Translations under genes and position numbers: made by a program
Origin: Planctomyces sp. SH-PL14
GTDB taxonomy: Bacteria > Planctomycetota > Planctomycetia > Planctomycetales > Planctomycetaceae
Direction of reading: 5' to 3'
Assembly (NCBI RefSeq): GCF_001610835.1
Contig: NZ_CP011270.1
Coordinates: 5,102,001 to 5,166,000, forward strand
Length of the DNA stretch: 64,000 nt
Notes under the pieces: generated by a model
Seen by the model: the letters and a program-made list of their open reading frames with translations, nothing else
What the model was told of the DNA's origin: nothing
Database searches by the model: none
In this document: positions 32,999-42,387 of the stretch, piece by piece
Numbering within the stretch: position 1 is the stretch's first letter
Layout: each line of letters opens with the position of its first letter

Positions 32999-35992
32999 AT
33001 GATGTTGCTGGTCTCGCGATTCCGCTTTGTGCTTCCGCTCGTCGGAGGCCTGCTCGCCTGGTGCGGTTCGCTTCCGGCGGCCGAGCCGGCAGGGGGCGAA
33101 CCGAACATCGGCCCGCTGGAGCGGACCTTCGAGCAGCGGGTGAAGCCTTTCCTCGACACCTACTGTCGGTCGTGCCACGGCTCCACGAAACCCCAGGGGG
33201 AGCTCGACCTGACTCCGCTCGGTTCGGCAGACTCGGTCGCCGAGGATCACAAGCGGTGGGAACTGGTGCTGGACCGGCTTCGCGCCGGGGACATGCCCCC
33301 GGAGGACGCCAAGAAACAGCCGCCCCAGGACCATCGCCGGGAGGTCATGGCCTGGATCGAGGCGGCCCGCGCGGACGTTGGGGAGAGGACGGCCGGCGAT
33401 CCCGGCCCGGTCCCAGTCCGGAGGCTCAGCAATGCCGAGTACAACTACACGATCCGGGATCTGACCGGCGTTGATCTCGCTCCCACCAAAGACTTCCCTG
33501 TCGATCCTGCCAACGAGGCCGGGTTCGACAACTCGGCGGAGTCCCTCAGCACCTCGCCGGCGCTCGTCAAGAAGTATCTCGACGCCGCCCGCAAAGTGGC
33601 GGACCATCTGGCCCTGACGGCGGACGGGTTCGTCTTCTCGCCGCATCCGGTGATCGCCGAGACCGACCGGGACAAGTTTTCGGTGAACCGGATCGTCGCC
33701 TTCTACCGGCGGCAGCCGACCGACTTCGCCGACTATTTTCTCGCGGCGTGGAAGTACAAGACTCGGGTTCGCCGCGGCCAGCCGGAGGCGACGCTCGACG
33801 GTCTCGCGGCCGAGGCCCGCATTAGTGCGAAGTACCTGGCGACGGTCTGGGGTGTGTTGAGCGAGCCGGCGGAACCGGTCGGACCGATCGCCGCCCTGCA
33901 GGCCCTCTGGAACGGGATCCCCGACGATGCCGATCCCGCCGCCGCCAAGAGCGTGTGCGACCAGATGCGATCGTTCATCACGGACCTCCGGCCGAAGCTG
34001 GTCGAGAAGGTCGAGAACCTCAAGTCGCCGAAGATGCAGAACGGCTCGCAGCCCCTCGTGCTCTGGAAGAACGAGCGGATGGCGGCGAACCACACGCGGT
34101 ACGCCCCGGGGAGCGCCCTGAAGCTGGAGAAGTCGAGTCTGCCGGAAGGCTCCGCCGCCGCGAAGGCGATGGAGGTCCCGAGCAGCGAGGAAGACGAGCC
34201 GAAGTACGAAGCCACCTTCGAGAGGTTCTGCGAAGTCTTCCCCGCCGCGTTCTACATCTCCGAACGCGGCCGCGTCTTTCAGAACGAAGAGAGCCGCGGA
34301 CGGCTGCTGAGCGCCGGCTTCCACAACCAGCAGGGCTACTTCCGCGATGACGGGCCGCTCTGCCGGCTGCTCCTCGACGATGCACAGAACCGGGAGCTCG
34401 ACCGGCTCTGGCACGAGTTCGACCTGATCGCCGACACGCAGCAGCGGCAGTACCGGGCCTTTATCTGGTATGAACGAGCGGAGTCGGGCTTCATCCGCGA
34501 TGAAGTGTTCGACTCGTTCCGTTCCGAGGACAAGGACTCCGTGACCGAGAAGCGGATCCGCGACCTGGAGACGGTTTACCTTGCCAAGGCGGTCGAGGCC
34601 GGGGCGAAGGAGACCGCCCGGACCGCGATCACCGATTATTTCGACGCGATGAACCGGAAGATCCGCGGGATCGAGGCGGTTCGCATCGGGTCGGAGCCGA
34701 AACACGTCGCGGCTCTCGTGGCGTTCGCGGAAAAAGCCTACCGCCGCCCCCTCGCGGCGGCCGAACGGGAGAGCGTTGCGGCGTTCTACCGGACTCTCCG
34801 GGACAAGGAAGGCCTGCGGCACGAGGACGCGATCCGGGATGGTCTCGTCAGCCTCCTGATGTCTCCCAACTTCCTGTTCCGCCTCGGCTCGTCCGACTCT
34901 TCGCTCGAGAAGACCACGGCCGACAAGAGCGTCCCGCTCGACGACTTCGAACTCGCGAACCGACTGAGCTACTTCCTGTGGGCGAGCATGCCCGACGAAG
35001 AGCTTCTCGCGCCGGCCGCCGCGGGCGAGCTGCACCAGCCGGAGATCCTCGCGGCTCAGGTCGACCGGATGCTCAAGAGTCCCAAGGTCCGGGGTATGGC
35101 GGTCGAGTTCGCCGGGAACTGGCTCGACTTCCGCCGCTTCGAGGAGCACAACGCCGTCGATCGCGGCCGGTTCCCGACCTTCGACAACGATCTGCGGCAG
35201 GCGATGTTTGAAGAGCCGGTCCGGTTCTTCACCGACCTCGCGACCCAGGACGGCTCGATCCTCGACGCTCTCTACGGCGACCACACCTTCGTCAACAAGC
35301 CGCTCGCGAAGCACTACGGGATGCCGTTTCCTGATGGTGCCGCGGACGACAGCTGGGTCCGGGTTGATCACGCCGGAGAGTACGGCCGCGGGGGGCTGCT
35401 CCCGATGTCGGTGTTCCTGACGAAGAACGCTCCCGGCCTCCGGACGAGTCCGGTCAAGCGGGGCTACTGGGTCGCCAAACGGCTTCTCGGCGAACATATC
35501 CCGGCTCCGCCGCCGGACGTCCCCGAACTCCCTGCCGACGAATCGAAGGCGGAGCGGTCGCTCCGCGAAGCCCTCGCGCAGCATCGCGAGATCGCCAGTT
35601 GCGCGAGCTGCCACCAGCGGTTCGATTCGCTGGGGCTCGTGTTCGAAGGGTACGGCCCGGTCGGCGAACGGCGGTCGGTCGACCTCGGGGGCCGCCCGGT
35701 CGACGCCCACGCCCTGTTCCCCGACGGCGGCGATGGCAACGGCCTCGCCGGCCTCACGCAGTACATCCGCGACCGCCGACAGCAGGACTTCGTGGAGAAC
35801 GTCAATCGCAAGCTCCTGACCTACGCCCTCGGCCGCTCGCTGCAGCTCTCCGATGAAAAGCTCCTCCGCGAGATGCGGGAGAACCTCCAGAAACACGACT
35901 TCCGCTTCTCCGCGATCGTGCAGACAATCGTGGCTAGCCCTCAGTTCCGCCACCGCCGCGCCCCGGCCGATCCCGCTCTCAGTTCCCAGTAG
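32999..35992 (+). CDS. planctomycete PSCyt1/DUF1587/DUF1595/DUF1592/DUF1588/DUF1585 protein
   Basis: Secreted protein of about 997 residues found almost only in planctomycetes and related phyla. An N-terminal signal segment is followed by a cytochrome-c-like PSCyt1 haem motif (YCRSCHG, about residue 58), DUF1587 (RRLSNAEYNYTIRDLTG, about 142), a long middle region, DUF1595, DUF1592 (SYFLWASMPDEELL), DUF1588 with a second haem-like site CASCHQRFD (about 870) and DUF1585 (RKLLTYALGRSLQ). The ATG at 32999 is used; ATGs at 32987 and 33002 are possible. It pairs with the DUF1552 gene nine bases downstream. Function unproven; thought to be periplasmic and redox-linked. Confidence 0.9.
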   Translation: MMLLVSRFRFVLPLVGGLLAWCGSLPAAEPAGGEPNIGPLERTFEQRVKPFLDTYCRSCHGSTKPQGELDLTPLGSADSVAEDHKRWELVLDRLRAGDMPPEDAKKQPPQDHRREVMAWIEAARADVGERTAGDPGPVPVRRLSNAEYNYTIRDLTGVDLAPTKDFPVDPANEAGFDNSAESLSTSPALVKKYLDAARKVADHLALTADGFVFSPHPVIAETDRDKFSVNRIVAFYRRQPTDFADYFLAAWKYKTRVRRGQPEATLDGLAAEARISAKYLATVWGVLSEPAEPVGPIAALQALWNGIPDDADPAAAKSVCDQMRSFITDLRPKLVEKVENLKSPKMQNGSQPLVLWKNERMAANHTRYAPGSALKLEKSSLPEGSAAAKAMEVPSSEEDEPKYEATFERFCEVFPAAFYISERGRVFQNEESRGRLLSAGFHNQQGYFRDDGPLCRLLLDDAQNRELDRLWHEFDLIADTQQRQYRAFIWYERAESGFIRDEVFDSFRSEDKDSVTEKRIRDLETVYLAKAVEAGAKETARTAITDYFDAMNRKIRGIEAVRIGSEPKHVAALVAFAEKAYRRPLAAAERESVAAFYRTLRDKEGLRHEDAIRDGLVSLLMSPNFLFRLGSSDSSLEKTTADKSVPLDDFELANRLSYFLWASMPDEELLAPAAAGELHQPEILAAQVDRMLKSPKVRGMAVEFAGNWLDFRRFEEHNAVDRGRFPTFDNDLRQAMFEEPVRFFTDLATQDGSILDALYGDHTFVNKPLAKHYGMPFPDGAADDSWVRVDHAGEYGRGGLLPMSVFLTKNAPGLRTSPVKRGYWVAKRLLGEHIPAPPPDVPELPADESKAERSLREALAQHREIASCASCHQRFDSLGLVFEGYGPVGERRSVDLGGRPVDAHALFPDGGDGNGLAGLTQYIRDRRQQDFVENVNRKLLTYALGRSLQLSDEKLLREMRENLQKHDFRFSAIVQTIVASPQFRHRRAPADPALSSQ

Positions 35993-36000
35993 AGGTTGCC

Positions 36001-37365
36001 ATGAACTCCTCCGCAGGCCAGAAGCCGGGCGTCTCCCGCCGTATGTTCCTCCACGGCGTCGGCGTCTCGATGGCGCTGCCGTGGCTCGAATCGGTCCCGG
36101 TCTGGGGGGACGCTCCCGCCGTAGCCGCCGTAGCCGCCGCAGCCGGCGGTGAAGTGGCGGCCGCATTCCCTCAACGCTTCGCTGCCCTGTTCATGGGGTG
36201 CGGAGTGAACCCCGACCGCTGGTGGGCCAAGGGAGCCGGCGAAGAGATGGAGTTGAGCGAGAGCCTTGAGCCGCTCGCGAAACTGAAATCGAAACTCAAC
36301 GTGGTCAGCGGACTGTTCAACAAGTCCGCCACCGGGGTCGGGATCCATCCCGGACAGACCGGCAACATCCTCTCCGGCGTCGCGCTCCAGCGGGGGGCGT
36401 AGCTCCGGGGCGGCATCAGTATGGACCAGGTCCTCGCCGAGCATTTCCGGAACGAGACCGAACAGCCGAGCCTCGTCCTGGGGTGCGAGCAGCCGGTGAC
36501 CGGCTACCACGAGACGAACTTCTCGATGGCCTACAGCTCGCACATCAGCTGGCAGAACGCGACCTCGCCGGTCCCGATGGAGGCCTACCCGTCACTGGCG
36601 TTTGACAGCCTGTTCGACAACCGAGGCAACCGCCGGAATGAGAGCGTCCTCGACCGGGTCCGCGAAGAGGCCGCCTCGCTCGACCGCCGGATCAGCACCG
36701 CCGACCGGGGTCGGCTCGACGAATACCTGACGAGTGTGCGTGAGGTCGAGAAGCGGGCTCAGGCCGCCCGGGCCCACAAGGCGACGGCGGACGAGCGGGC
36801 GTGGAACAGGAGCACCCCGGCTCCGACGATGAAGCGGCCTGACGACGGTCTGCCGGAAGACATCCGCGAGCACATGCGGCTGATGTGCGACATCATTGCC
36901 ATTGGATTCCAGACCGACAAAACCCGGGTCGCCACGCTGCTGATGTGCCGTGACATTTCGGGGCTGTTCTACCCGTTCCTCGGCGTGCGGGACGCCCACC
37001 ACGGGGCCTCGCACCATGACCGCTCCGACGGGTACCACAAGATCACGCACTACTACGTCGGCCAGTACGCCTACCTGGCGGAGCGGCTCGCCGGCATGGC
37101 CGAAGGGGACCGAACGGTCCTCGACAACTCCTGCCTCCTGTTCACGAGCAGCATGTGGTCGGGGAGCGCCCACGACTCGAGCAAGGTTCCGCTGCTGCTG
37201 GCTGGGGCTCTCGGTGGAACTCTCGAGACCGGCCGGGTCCTCGACTACGTCGGCAAGGACGACGCCGACCGGAAGCTCTGCAGCCTGTACCTTGGGATCC
37301 TAGACCGGATGGGAGTGAATCAAGAGATGTTCGGCGACGCCGACACACGCCTCGCGGGGCTATAA
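36001..37365 (+). pseudogene. DUF1552 (HXXSHH) protein gene interrupted by an in-frame amber codon
   Basis: Partner of the preceding gene in planctomycetes. The N-terminus carries a Tat signal (SRRMFLHGVGVSMALPW). The reading frame runs from 36001 to a TAG at 36400-36402, then continues in the same frame to 37365 with clear DUF1552 sequence on both sides: NILSGVALQRGA before and LRGGISMDQVLAEHF after. Homologues usually have Glu at this place, so GAG to TAG is the simplest explanation. The signature HHGASHHD lies in the second part. A restart at ATG 36421 would make only the C-terminal 314 residues without export signal. Inactive, or a sequencing error, or readthrough. Confidence 0.8.
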
Positions 37366-37852
37366 CTGTCCGGGCCGGTCGCCGGTTTGGATGCCCCGAA
37401 GCATGGGGCTCTCGAACGTCGCAGTATTGACGCACATCTAGGCGCTCGTCTCTGTCTCTCTGCCGTAACAAATGGGGAGCATCTCGATTCAGCGTCGAGG
37501 ATCGAGGCTGAAAAAGCGAGCCGGGAATTTACTCGGCCGATTGTTCCCGGTTGACTCGAACCCTCGTACACGCCGGTAACAAACGAACGAGTGAACTGCC
37601 GCAACAGCTGATCTGTAGACGGGTTGCGACGGCATCACAGGCAACTCGGCACTGCCGAGCAGAATTGGGCCCCCTGGAGGCCTGCCACGTTCAAAGCTTG
37701 TCATCGGCCCGATGATTCCCTCCTCCGTTCGGGCTCGCGGGCGTCACAACGATCTCACCCAGCTAAATCCCCGTCAGAAATGCGTCACTATCTCTAGAGG
37801 ACCCGCCTAGCACTTCGCGACCGGCAATCCTCAGTCTTCAGAGGAGCGATGC
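37366..37852. other. intergenic region with dispersed repeat, left flank of the recombinase island
   Basis: About 490 bases without a recognisable gene. It contains the repeat copy at 37486-37566. Base composition is slightly lower in GC than the genes to its left. No tRNA was recognised that could serve as an integration site. Confidence 0.5.
37486..37566. repeat. 81-bp dispersed repeat, copy 2 (pair with 21525)
   Basis: Gapless alignment with 21525-21605 in the same orientation; see that entry. The minus-strand frame over it ends with residues FESTGNNRP then a short basic tail and the stop shared with copy 1. Confidence 0.7.
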
Positions 37853-38059
37853 ATGAATGAGGTGCACGGAGCAGAGAGCCGGCTGACTCCCGCCCAGATT
37901 CGGATTGCCGAGGTCATCGCCTTGGCGATTGCGGCGCGGTGGCGAACAATTCAGGGCGAGGGCGAACCTGATCGATCTCCGCCTGACGGGCAACCGGCTT
38001 CACCAGTTCCCCGAAGTGAAGGGACCGAGTCCGGCGATTCCCGAAGCGTTCAGCGGTGA
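37853..38059 (+). CDS. small hypothetical protein at the island's left end
   Basis: 68 residues. ATG at 37853 has GAGGAG six bases upstream, a strong site. The first 35 residues (LTPAQIRIAEVIALAIAARW) look like a structured helix; the rest is low-complexity Pro/Ser/Glu. Another frame from about 37905 runs to a stop at 38138 that overlaps the next gene's GTG by four bases, which raises the possibility of a frameshifted longer gene. No family recognised. Confidence 0.5.
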   Translation: MNEVHGAESRLTPAQIRIAEVIALAIAARWRTIQGEGEPDRSPPDGQPASPVPRSEGTESGDSRSVQR

Positions 38060-38134
38060 TGGCGAACGACGTCGCCAGTGTTGGAAGTCAGGTGCACCGG
38101 CGGAGCCGGGCCGGGAGAAGGAGGGAGTGTCTCA

Positions 38135-39175
38135 GTGATCGTATTTGAACTTGAGAAGCTGGCCGAACGTCCATGTCTGGCGAAGACGTGGTACTACGTG
38201 CTGCCTCCCCGACTGCTGAGCCTGCTTGAGGCCGAAGGGGTGACGAAGCGATTCGGTGCGTCGCTCTGGGCCGAAGAAGTCGAGCTTGGCAAGCTGGCCG
38301 AGCAACTCGGAGCCGTTGGCTTTCGAAATGGAAGCCTGGTCTTCGACCGGGTTCTGGTGCCGCCGCCGAAGCTCCAGGATCAGGGACTCGCTCGTCGGAT
38401 GATGGAGGAGTGGAGGCTCCACGATGCCGAAAGAGCCACGCTATTGAAAGAGGCCCAAAGCCGGCTCGACTTCGAACGTGAGACCGCGAGGGGCTACTGC
38501 GGTTGGCTCTTTACCAACCCGGCATTTCGCTCCGAGTTCCAGGCTCTACAGACGGCGATGCCGCAGCTTCTCCGGCCCGAAGGAGAGATCCTGCTTCCTG
38601 CCGGCCCGACGAACTCGGAAACCGAACTGCGAGGGATTCGACGCGAAACGATGGATCTCAGTCTCCTGGAGGACTTTTGCCTGCGCTGGAGACTGAATCA
38701 CGTCGTCGGCCCGAGGAGCGTCATGCCGCTGGGGCGTCAGGAGGTCTCGCCGCTTCCCTCCCTGGATGCCGCCCGTGCACAAGAGGTCGGCCGGATCGCG
38801 TTTACGCCGGATATCGCCCGGCTCCCGCCGCGTGATGAGCTTCGAGAACGTGAGGAGGCAGCCATTCGGTTCACCGCTCGGTCGGCCGAACATCTCCGCG
38901 AGTGGATCAACCTCGTCGAGTCAAACACTCTGGGTAAGAAGTCGATCGCACGGTGGGCTCGGATCTACGGTCTCCAGCACTACTGGGGTGTCCTCTACGA
39001 GCGGCATGGAACATCACTCAATCGAACAGGATCGAAGGTTCGTGACGCATTCGCCCAGTGGCTGGAGATCGACCGGTCGACGCTCGAAGGGGATCTCAGC
39101 CAGATTCGGCGTCGGCTGGGGGGAGCTTTTGAGTCCCCGCGCGGGCGATCCCTGGATTGGAACGCCGGGGGATGA
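38135..39175 (+). CDS. hypothetical protein upstream of the serine recombinase
   Basis: 346-residue soluble protein. GTG at 38135 is chosen because AAGGAGGGAG lies seven bases upstream. No signal peptide, membrane segment or nucleotide-binding motif. It is rich in Glu, Arg and Leu with predicted helices; the C-terminal part (IARWARIYGLQHYWGVLYER...SQIRRRLGG) has the look of a helical DNA- or protein-binding domain. It lies 385 bases upstream of the recombinase in the same direction. Function unknown; an accessory role for the mobile element is possible. Confidence 0.7.
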   Translation: MIVFELEKLAERPCLAKTWYYVLPPRLLSLLEAEGVTKRFGASLWAEEVELGKLAEQLGAVGFRNGSLVFDRVLVPPPKLQDQGLARRMMEEWRLHDAERATLLKEAQSRLDFERETARGYCGWLFTNPAFRSEFQALQTAMPQLLRPEGEILLPAGPTNSETELRGIRRETMDLSLLEDFCLRWRLNHVVGPRSVMPLGRQEVSPLPSLDAARAQEVGRIAFTPDIARLPPRDELREREEAAIRFTARSAEHLREWINLVESNTLGKKSIARWARIYGLQHYWGVLYERHGTSLNRTGSKVRDAFAQWLEIDRSTLEGDLSQIRRRLGGAFESPRGRSLDWNAGG

Positions 39176-39560
39176 GGGAGCCATCCCACTCTTCCGCTTG
39201 ATTTCGATCAACGTGGCCATCGCCGCGCGGCTTCTCCGGCATTCTGCTTTCTGAAAGAGCCCGGGCAACTCCCGGCGATTGGCAGCGGCGCGCTTTTCCA
39301 ACTGTCGAGCCCCCTGTCCGACAGGCTTAATGACATGCGGCAGGTCTGGCCGGCTTTGGCGGGCGCTTCTCGCGAGAGCGCGTCATGAGCTGACGTCTCA
39401 CCGATGTCCTGCCAGAACGGCCCGTGACAAGGGCGGATGTCGGTCCGACATCCCCTGCTGTTTTCTAGGCGTCGCCACGGAAGTCTTTGGTGGGGCGGCG
39501 ACAGTCGCCGACCCACCTTCTCCCCCGGGGACGATGTCCCACCAATCAGAAGCAGAAAAC
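39176..39560. promoter_or_regulatory. palindrome-rich leader of the serine recombinase
   Basis: About 385 bases without a convincing gene. Several exact palindromes occur: GGATGTCGG-T-CCGACATCC at 39435-39453; a hairpin whose core is CGGCGAC-A-GTCGCCG flanked by GGTGGG and CCCACC at 39489-39517; and TCTCGCGAGA at about 39368-39377. These could be operators or recombinase-binding (attachment) sites. Confidence 0.5.
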
Positions 39561-41774
39561 ATGAATCATTCGCTGAAAGACAACACCCTGAGGAAGCTCG
39601 ATGAGCTCCTCAGATCGAATCCGGCGCGCCGCAGGAAGCGCAGGCAGGAGCATGAGAAAGCCTCGTACGCCCGGTACTCGAGCAGGCGTCTGCAGAATGA
39701 GGCGAGCATCGAGGACCAGAACCGCGAGACGTGCGGTCTCGCCGGAGTGGCGATCAAGCCCGAGCTGCAGTTCGCCGACAAGGGCATCTCCGGAGCGGAG
39801 CACAACCGCGAGGGGCTGTACCAGATGCTCGAAGCTGCGGCCGATGGAGAGTTCAGCGAGTTGTACGTCTTCTCTCTGAGCCGGCTCGCTCGCGAGTACG
39901 TCTTCACGATGTCGCTGCTCAAGTGGTTGGTTTACGAGTGCGGTGTTCGGGTCCGTTCCAAGGTTGAGGGGATCGACACGGATGTCTCCAACTGGGAACT
40001 GCAGTCGGCGATCCAGGCCATGTTTGCAGAGCAAACCCGAAAGGAGATCCAGGAGAACGTCCGGCGCGGATTGCTGGGTAATTTGGCGTCCTTCTACAGC
40101 CTCGGAGACTATTGCTTCGGATTCGAATCGCATCCGGATCCGAACGGTGCGTCTCGGAAGGCTGGGGGCATTGAAGTGCCCAAACGTCGGTATGCCATTC
40201 ACCCCGAAAATGCCAACTGGGTGAAGCGGATCTTCGACTGGTTTGTCCGCGAGAACCGTGATATCCAGTGGATCGTCCGTGAGTTGAATGAGCTTCAGGT
40301 TCCCCGCGACCACCGGGCCACCAACACGCATTGGGATCACTCGTCGGTCCGTCGGCTCCTCGAGTCGACGAAGTACATTGGACTCTGGACCTGGGGCCGC
40401 CGGAAGAACTGTCGGAGTCCCCTCACCGGAATCAAGTTTCGGCAGTTGCGCACGGACGAAGAGATCCTGAAGTGGAACCGTCAGTTCCCGGAGCTGCGGA
40501 TCATCGACGATGAAACCTTCCACTTGGCCCATTTGAAGCTGAAGGCCAATGCCAACCGGGTCGCCGCATACCGCCGCCCTGATGGCAAGCTGGGTGGCGC
40601 TGCCGGCCCGAACGGAGTGCCGCGGCATCTGCTGCAGGGCCTCTTGCACTGTTCGGCCTGCGGGTCGCCCATGCACGTCACCGGTCCCAAGGCGAGGTAC
40701 CTCCGTTGCCGCGGATACCGCGATGGGCTCTGTGACCAGCGGAGTCAGCTCCCGCGCGATCTGGCAGAACAGAAGATTCTGCAGCTCGTGAGTGATCGGA
40801 TTCTGCGTGACGACGAGTGGACCAACCTCATTGTCACTAGGACCATCGAGCATTGGCGCACCGAGTGGAAAGGCCTGCCGAACGACATCGACACCCTGCG
40901 CAGGCGTCTGCGTGAGTGCGAGAGCGGCATTGAGAACCTGCTGAATAAGATCGAGCGGAGTAAGGTTGCCATTCCGTCGGTCGACAAGCGGCTTGAGGAA
41001 CGTCTGCAGGAGAAGCAGCAGCTCGAAGACGATCTGGCCAATGCATCGGATCGCCTGACGAAGGCCCCGGATGAGCGGGGGCGAGAGGACATCGTAAGGG
41101 AGCTTGGCAAGCTTGATTCCGTCATCCGGTCTCAGACTCCGGCGGCTGCAGTCGCCTTGGCGGACTTGCTGGGTGGACCGATCCTCGTCTCCACCATCCC
41201 GGCGCCGCGTCGTATGCGGAAGGCGTTTCAGCTGGCGATTCCTTTGACCGTGGACCACGTGCTCTTCGCGACGGGACTTCTCCGCTCCGAAGTGCCGCGA
41301 CCGACAGATAAAGAGGCCCTGCCCCTGAAGATTGATGTCGAGAGACCTTCGCTGAGAAGGACTCAAGCTCAAGTTGCCTGGAGGCTCCTCCATGAGGGAA
41401 AGGCCGCTAAGGACATCGCCCTCGAACTGGGGGTGTCGCGGAGTCGCGTGACCGTCATCCTCCAGGAGCTGGCCGCAACAAATCGGCTAGGCTTGAGCGT
41501 GAAGCAGTTGCACGCGCTGGCGAGGTCGAGGCGCGCCGCACCTCCAAAGCTGGCTGACCGTCTCGAACCGCGCGTCATGGAGCTCTTTCGCGAGGGCCAC
41601 CTGATCGAGGAGATTGCCACGGAACTCGGATGCAGCGATGCCACTGTCCATAAGGCCATCGCCAACTGGCATCGGACCCGCGGTCTGGCAGTTCCGGACG
41701 GGAGGACTCGGCGGAAGCAGCTCACCAAAAAGGTTCGGCGGCTTCCCACGGACGGGGCAGCGGAGAATACGTAG
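39561..41774 (+). CDS. large serine recombinase with C-terminal helix-turn-helix domains
   Basis: 737-residue site-specific recombinase. The catalytic N-terminal domain has SYARYSSRRLQNEASIEDQ with Ser40 as probable nucleophile, FADKGISG and SLSRLAREY. A recombinase domain follows (about 165-280), then a zinc ribbon with CSAC and a later Cys pair (CRGYRDGLC), and a long coiled coil (about 440-510). Unusually, two helix-turn-helix motifs are added at the C-terminus: AKDIALELGVSRSRVTVIL and EEIATELGCSDATVHKAIAN. ATG at 39561; an ATG at 39531 is possible. It probably moves the island it lies in. A terminator follows at 41858. Confidence 0.9.
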   Translation: MNHSLKDNTLRKLDELLRSNPARRRKRRQEHEKASYARYSSRRLQNEASIEDQNRETCGLAGVAIKPELQFADKGISGAEHNREGLYQMLEAAADGEFSELYVFSLSRLAREYVFTMSLLKWLVYECGVRVRSKVEGIDTDVSNWELQSAIQAMFAEQTRKEIQENVRRGLLGNLASFYSLGDYCFGFESHPDPNGASRKAGGIEVPKRRYAIHPENANWVKRIFDWFVRENRDIQWIVRELNELQVPRDHRATNTHWDHSSVRRLLESTKYIGLWTWGRRKNCRSPLTGIKFRQLRTDEEILKWNRQFPELRIIDDETFHLAHLKLKANANRVAAYRRPDGKLGGAAGPNGVPRHLLQGLLHCSACGSPMHVTGPKARYLRCRGYRDGLCDQRSQLPRDLAEQKILQLVSDRILRDDEWTNLIVTRTIEHWRTEWKGLPNDIDTLRRRLRECESGIENLLNKIERSKVAIPSVDKRLEERLQEKQQLEDDLANASDRLTKAPDERGREDIVRELGKLDSVIRSQTPAAAVALADLLGGPILVSTIPAPRRMRKAFQLAIPLTVDHVLFATGLLRSEVPRPTDKEALPLKIDVERPSLRRTQAQVAWRLLHEGKAAKDIALELGVSRSRVTVILQELAATNRLGLSVKQLHALARSRRAAPPKLADRLEPRVMELFREGHLIEEIATELGCSDATVHKAIANWHRTRGLAVPDGRTRRKQLTKKVRRLPTDGAAENT

Positions 41775-41855
41775 TTCGCCGACGCCTCGCCTTCGACAAC
41801 GCCGATCGAGGTAGATCGCGATCCACACAGTCCTTTCCGTCGAACCGAACTCCGC

Positions 41856-41893
41856 AGTGCCGTCAGAACTCAGTTCCGACGGCACTTCTTTTT
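41856..41893 (+). terminator. intrinsic terminator after the recombinase gene
   Basis: Stem TGCCGTC (41858-41864) pairs with GACGGCA (41878-41884), with a second inner pairing AAC/GTT, followed by CTTCTTTTT. It separates the recombinase from the DUF1257 operon. Confidence 0.85.
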
Positions 41894-42016
41894 GCGCTCG
41901 TGGCAGTTGGCTAAATCCCAATCGCTTTTGCGTCACTAACGGTGTTCACCCCGAATCGTCCCTCTTCTTGTTTGCGAATTTCACTTCCTTCCCAACATCG
42001 AAAGGCCCCACACGGA

Positions 42017-42379
42017 ATGTCCCACATCGTCCACATCCAGACGGAGGTCCGCGATCCCATCGCGGTCTCCAACGCCTGCAACCGGCTCGCCCTCCCTCAG
42101 CCTGTCTCAGGGGAGCACCAGCTTTTCTCCAGCCGCGTCCGCGGCCTGGGAGTGCGGCTCCCTCGCTGGCAGTACCCCGTCGTCTGCCAGACTGAGTCCG
42201 GCCAGCTCCAGTACGACAACTATGAGGGCCGTTGGGGGGATCCCGCGGAGCTCGACCGCTTCCTGCAGGGCTACGCGGTCGAGAAGGCGAAGCTCGAAGC
42301 CCGTCGCCAGGGACACAGTGTCACCGAACAGGCCCTGGAGAACGGCTCGATCCGTCTCACCGTCCGGGTCGGAGGCTGA
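42017..42379 (+). CDS. DUF1257 (Ycf35-like) protein
   Basis: 120-residue cytoplasmic protein of the DUF1257 family, which includes plastid and cyanobacterial Ycf35. Family phrases are clear: SHIVHIQTEVRDPIAVSNAC at the N-terminus, GVRLPRWQYPVVC, YDNYEGRWGD and EKAKLEARRQGHSVTEQ. ATG at 42017 has GGA close upstream. It opens an operon with DUF2997 (nine bases later) and a Ycf46-like AAA+ ATPase. No biochemical function is established for the family; persistent linkage with Ycf46-like ATPases implies a joint role. Confidence 0.9.
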   Translation: MSHIVHIQTEVRDPIAVSNACNRLALPQPVSGEHQLFSSRVRGLGVRLPRWQYPVVCQTESGQLQYDNYEGRWGDPAELDRFLQGYAVEKAKLEARRQGHSVTEQALENGSIRLTVRVGG

Positions 42380-42387
42380 AGAACCCT

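Noticed and set aside
32954-36166. 1070-codon minus-strand frame opposite the PSCyt1/DUF1592 gene
   Set aside because: The plus strand carries haem motifs and family domains; the reverse translation is Arg/Glu/Val-rich without structure.
36400-36402. Pyrrolysine or programmed recoding at the DUF1552 amber codon
   Set aside because: No recoding signal or pyrrolysine genes are visible in the window; mutation or error is simpler.
39546-41393. 615-codon minus-strand frame opposite the serine recombinase
   Set aside because: The recombinase catalytic and zinc motifs fix the coding strand.
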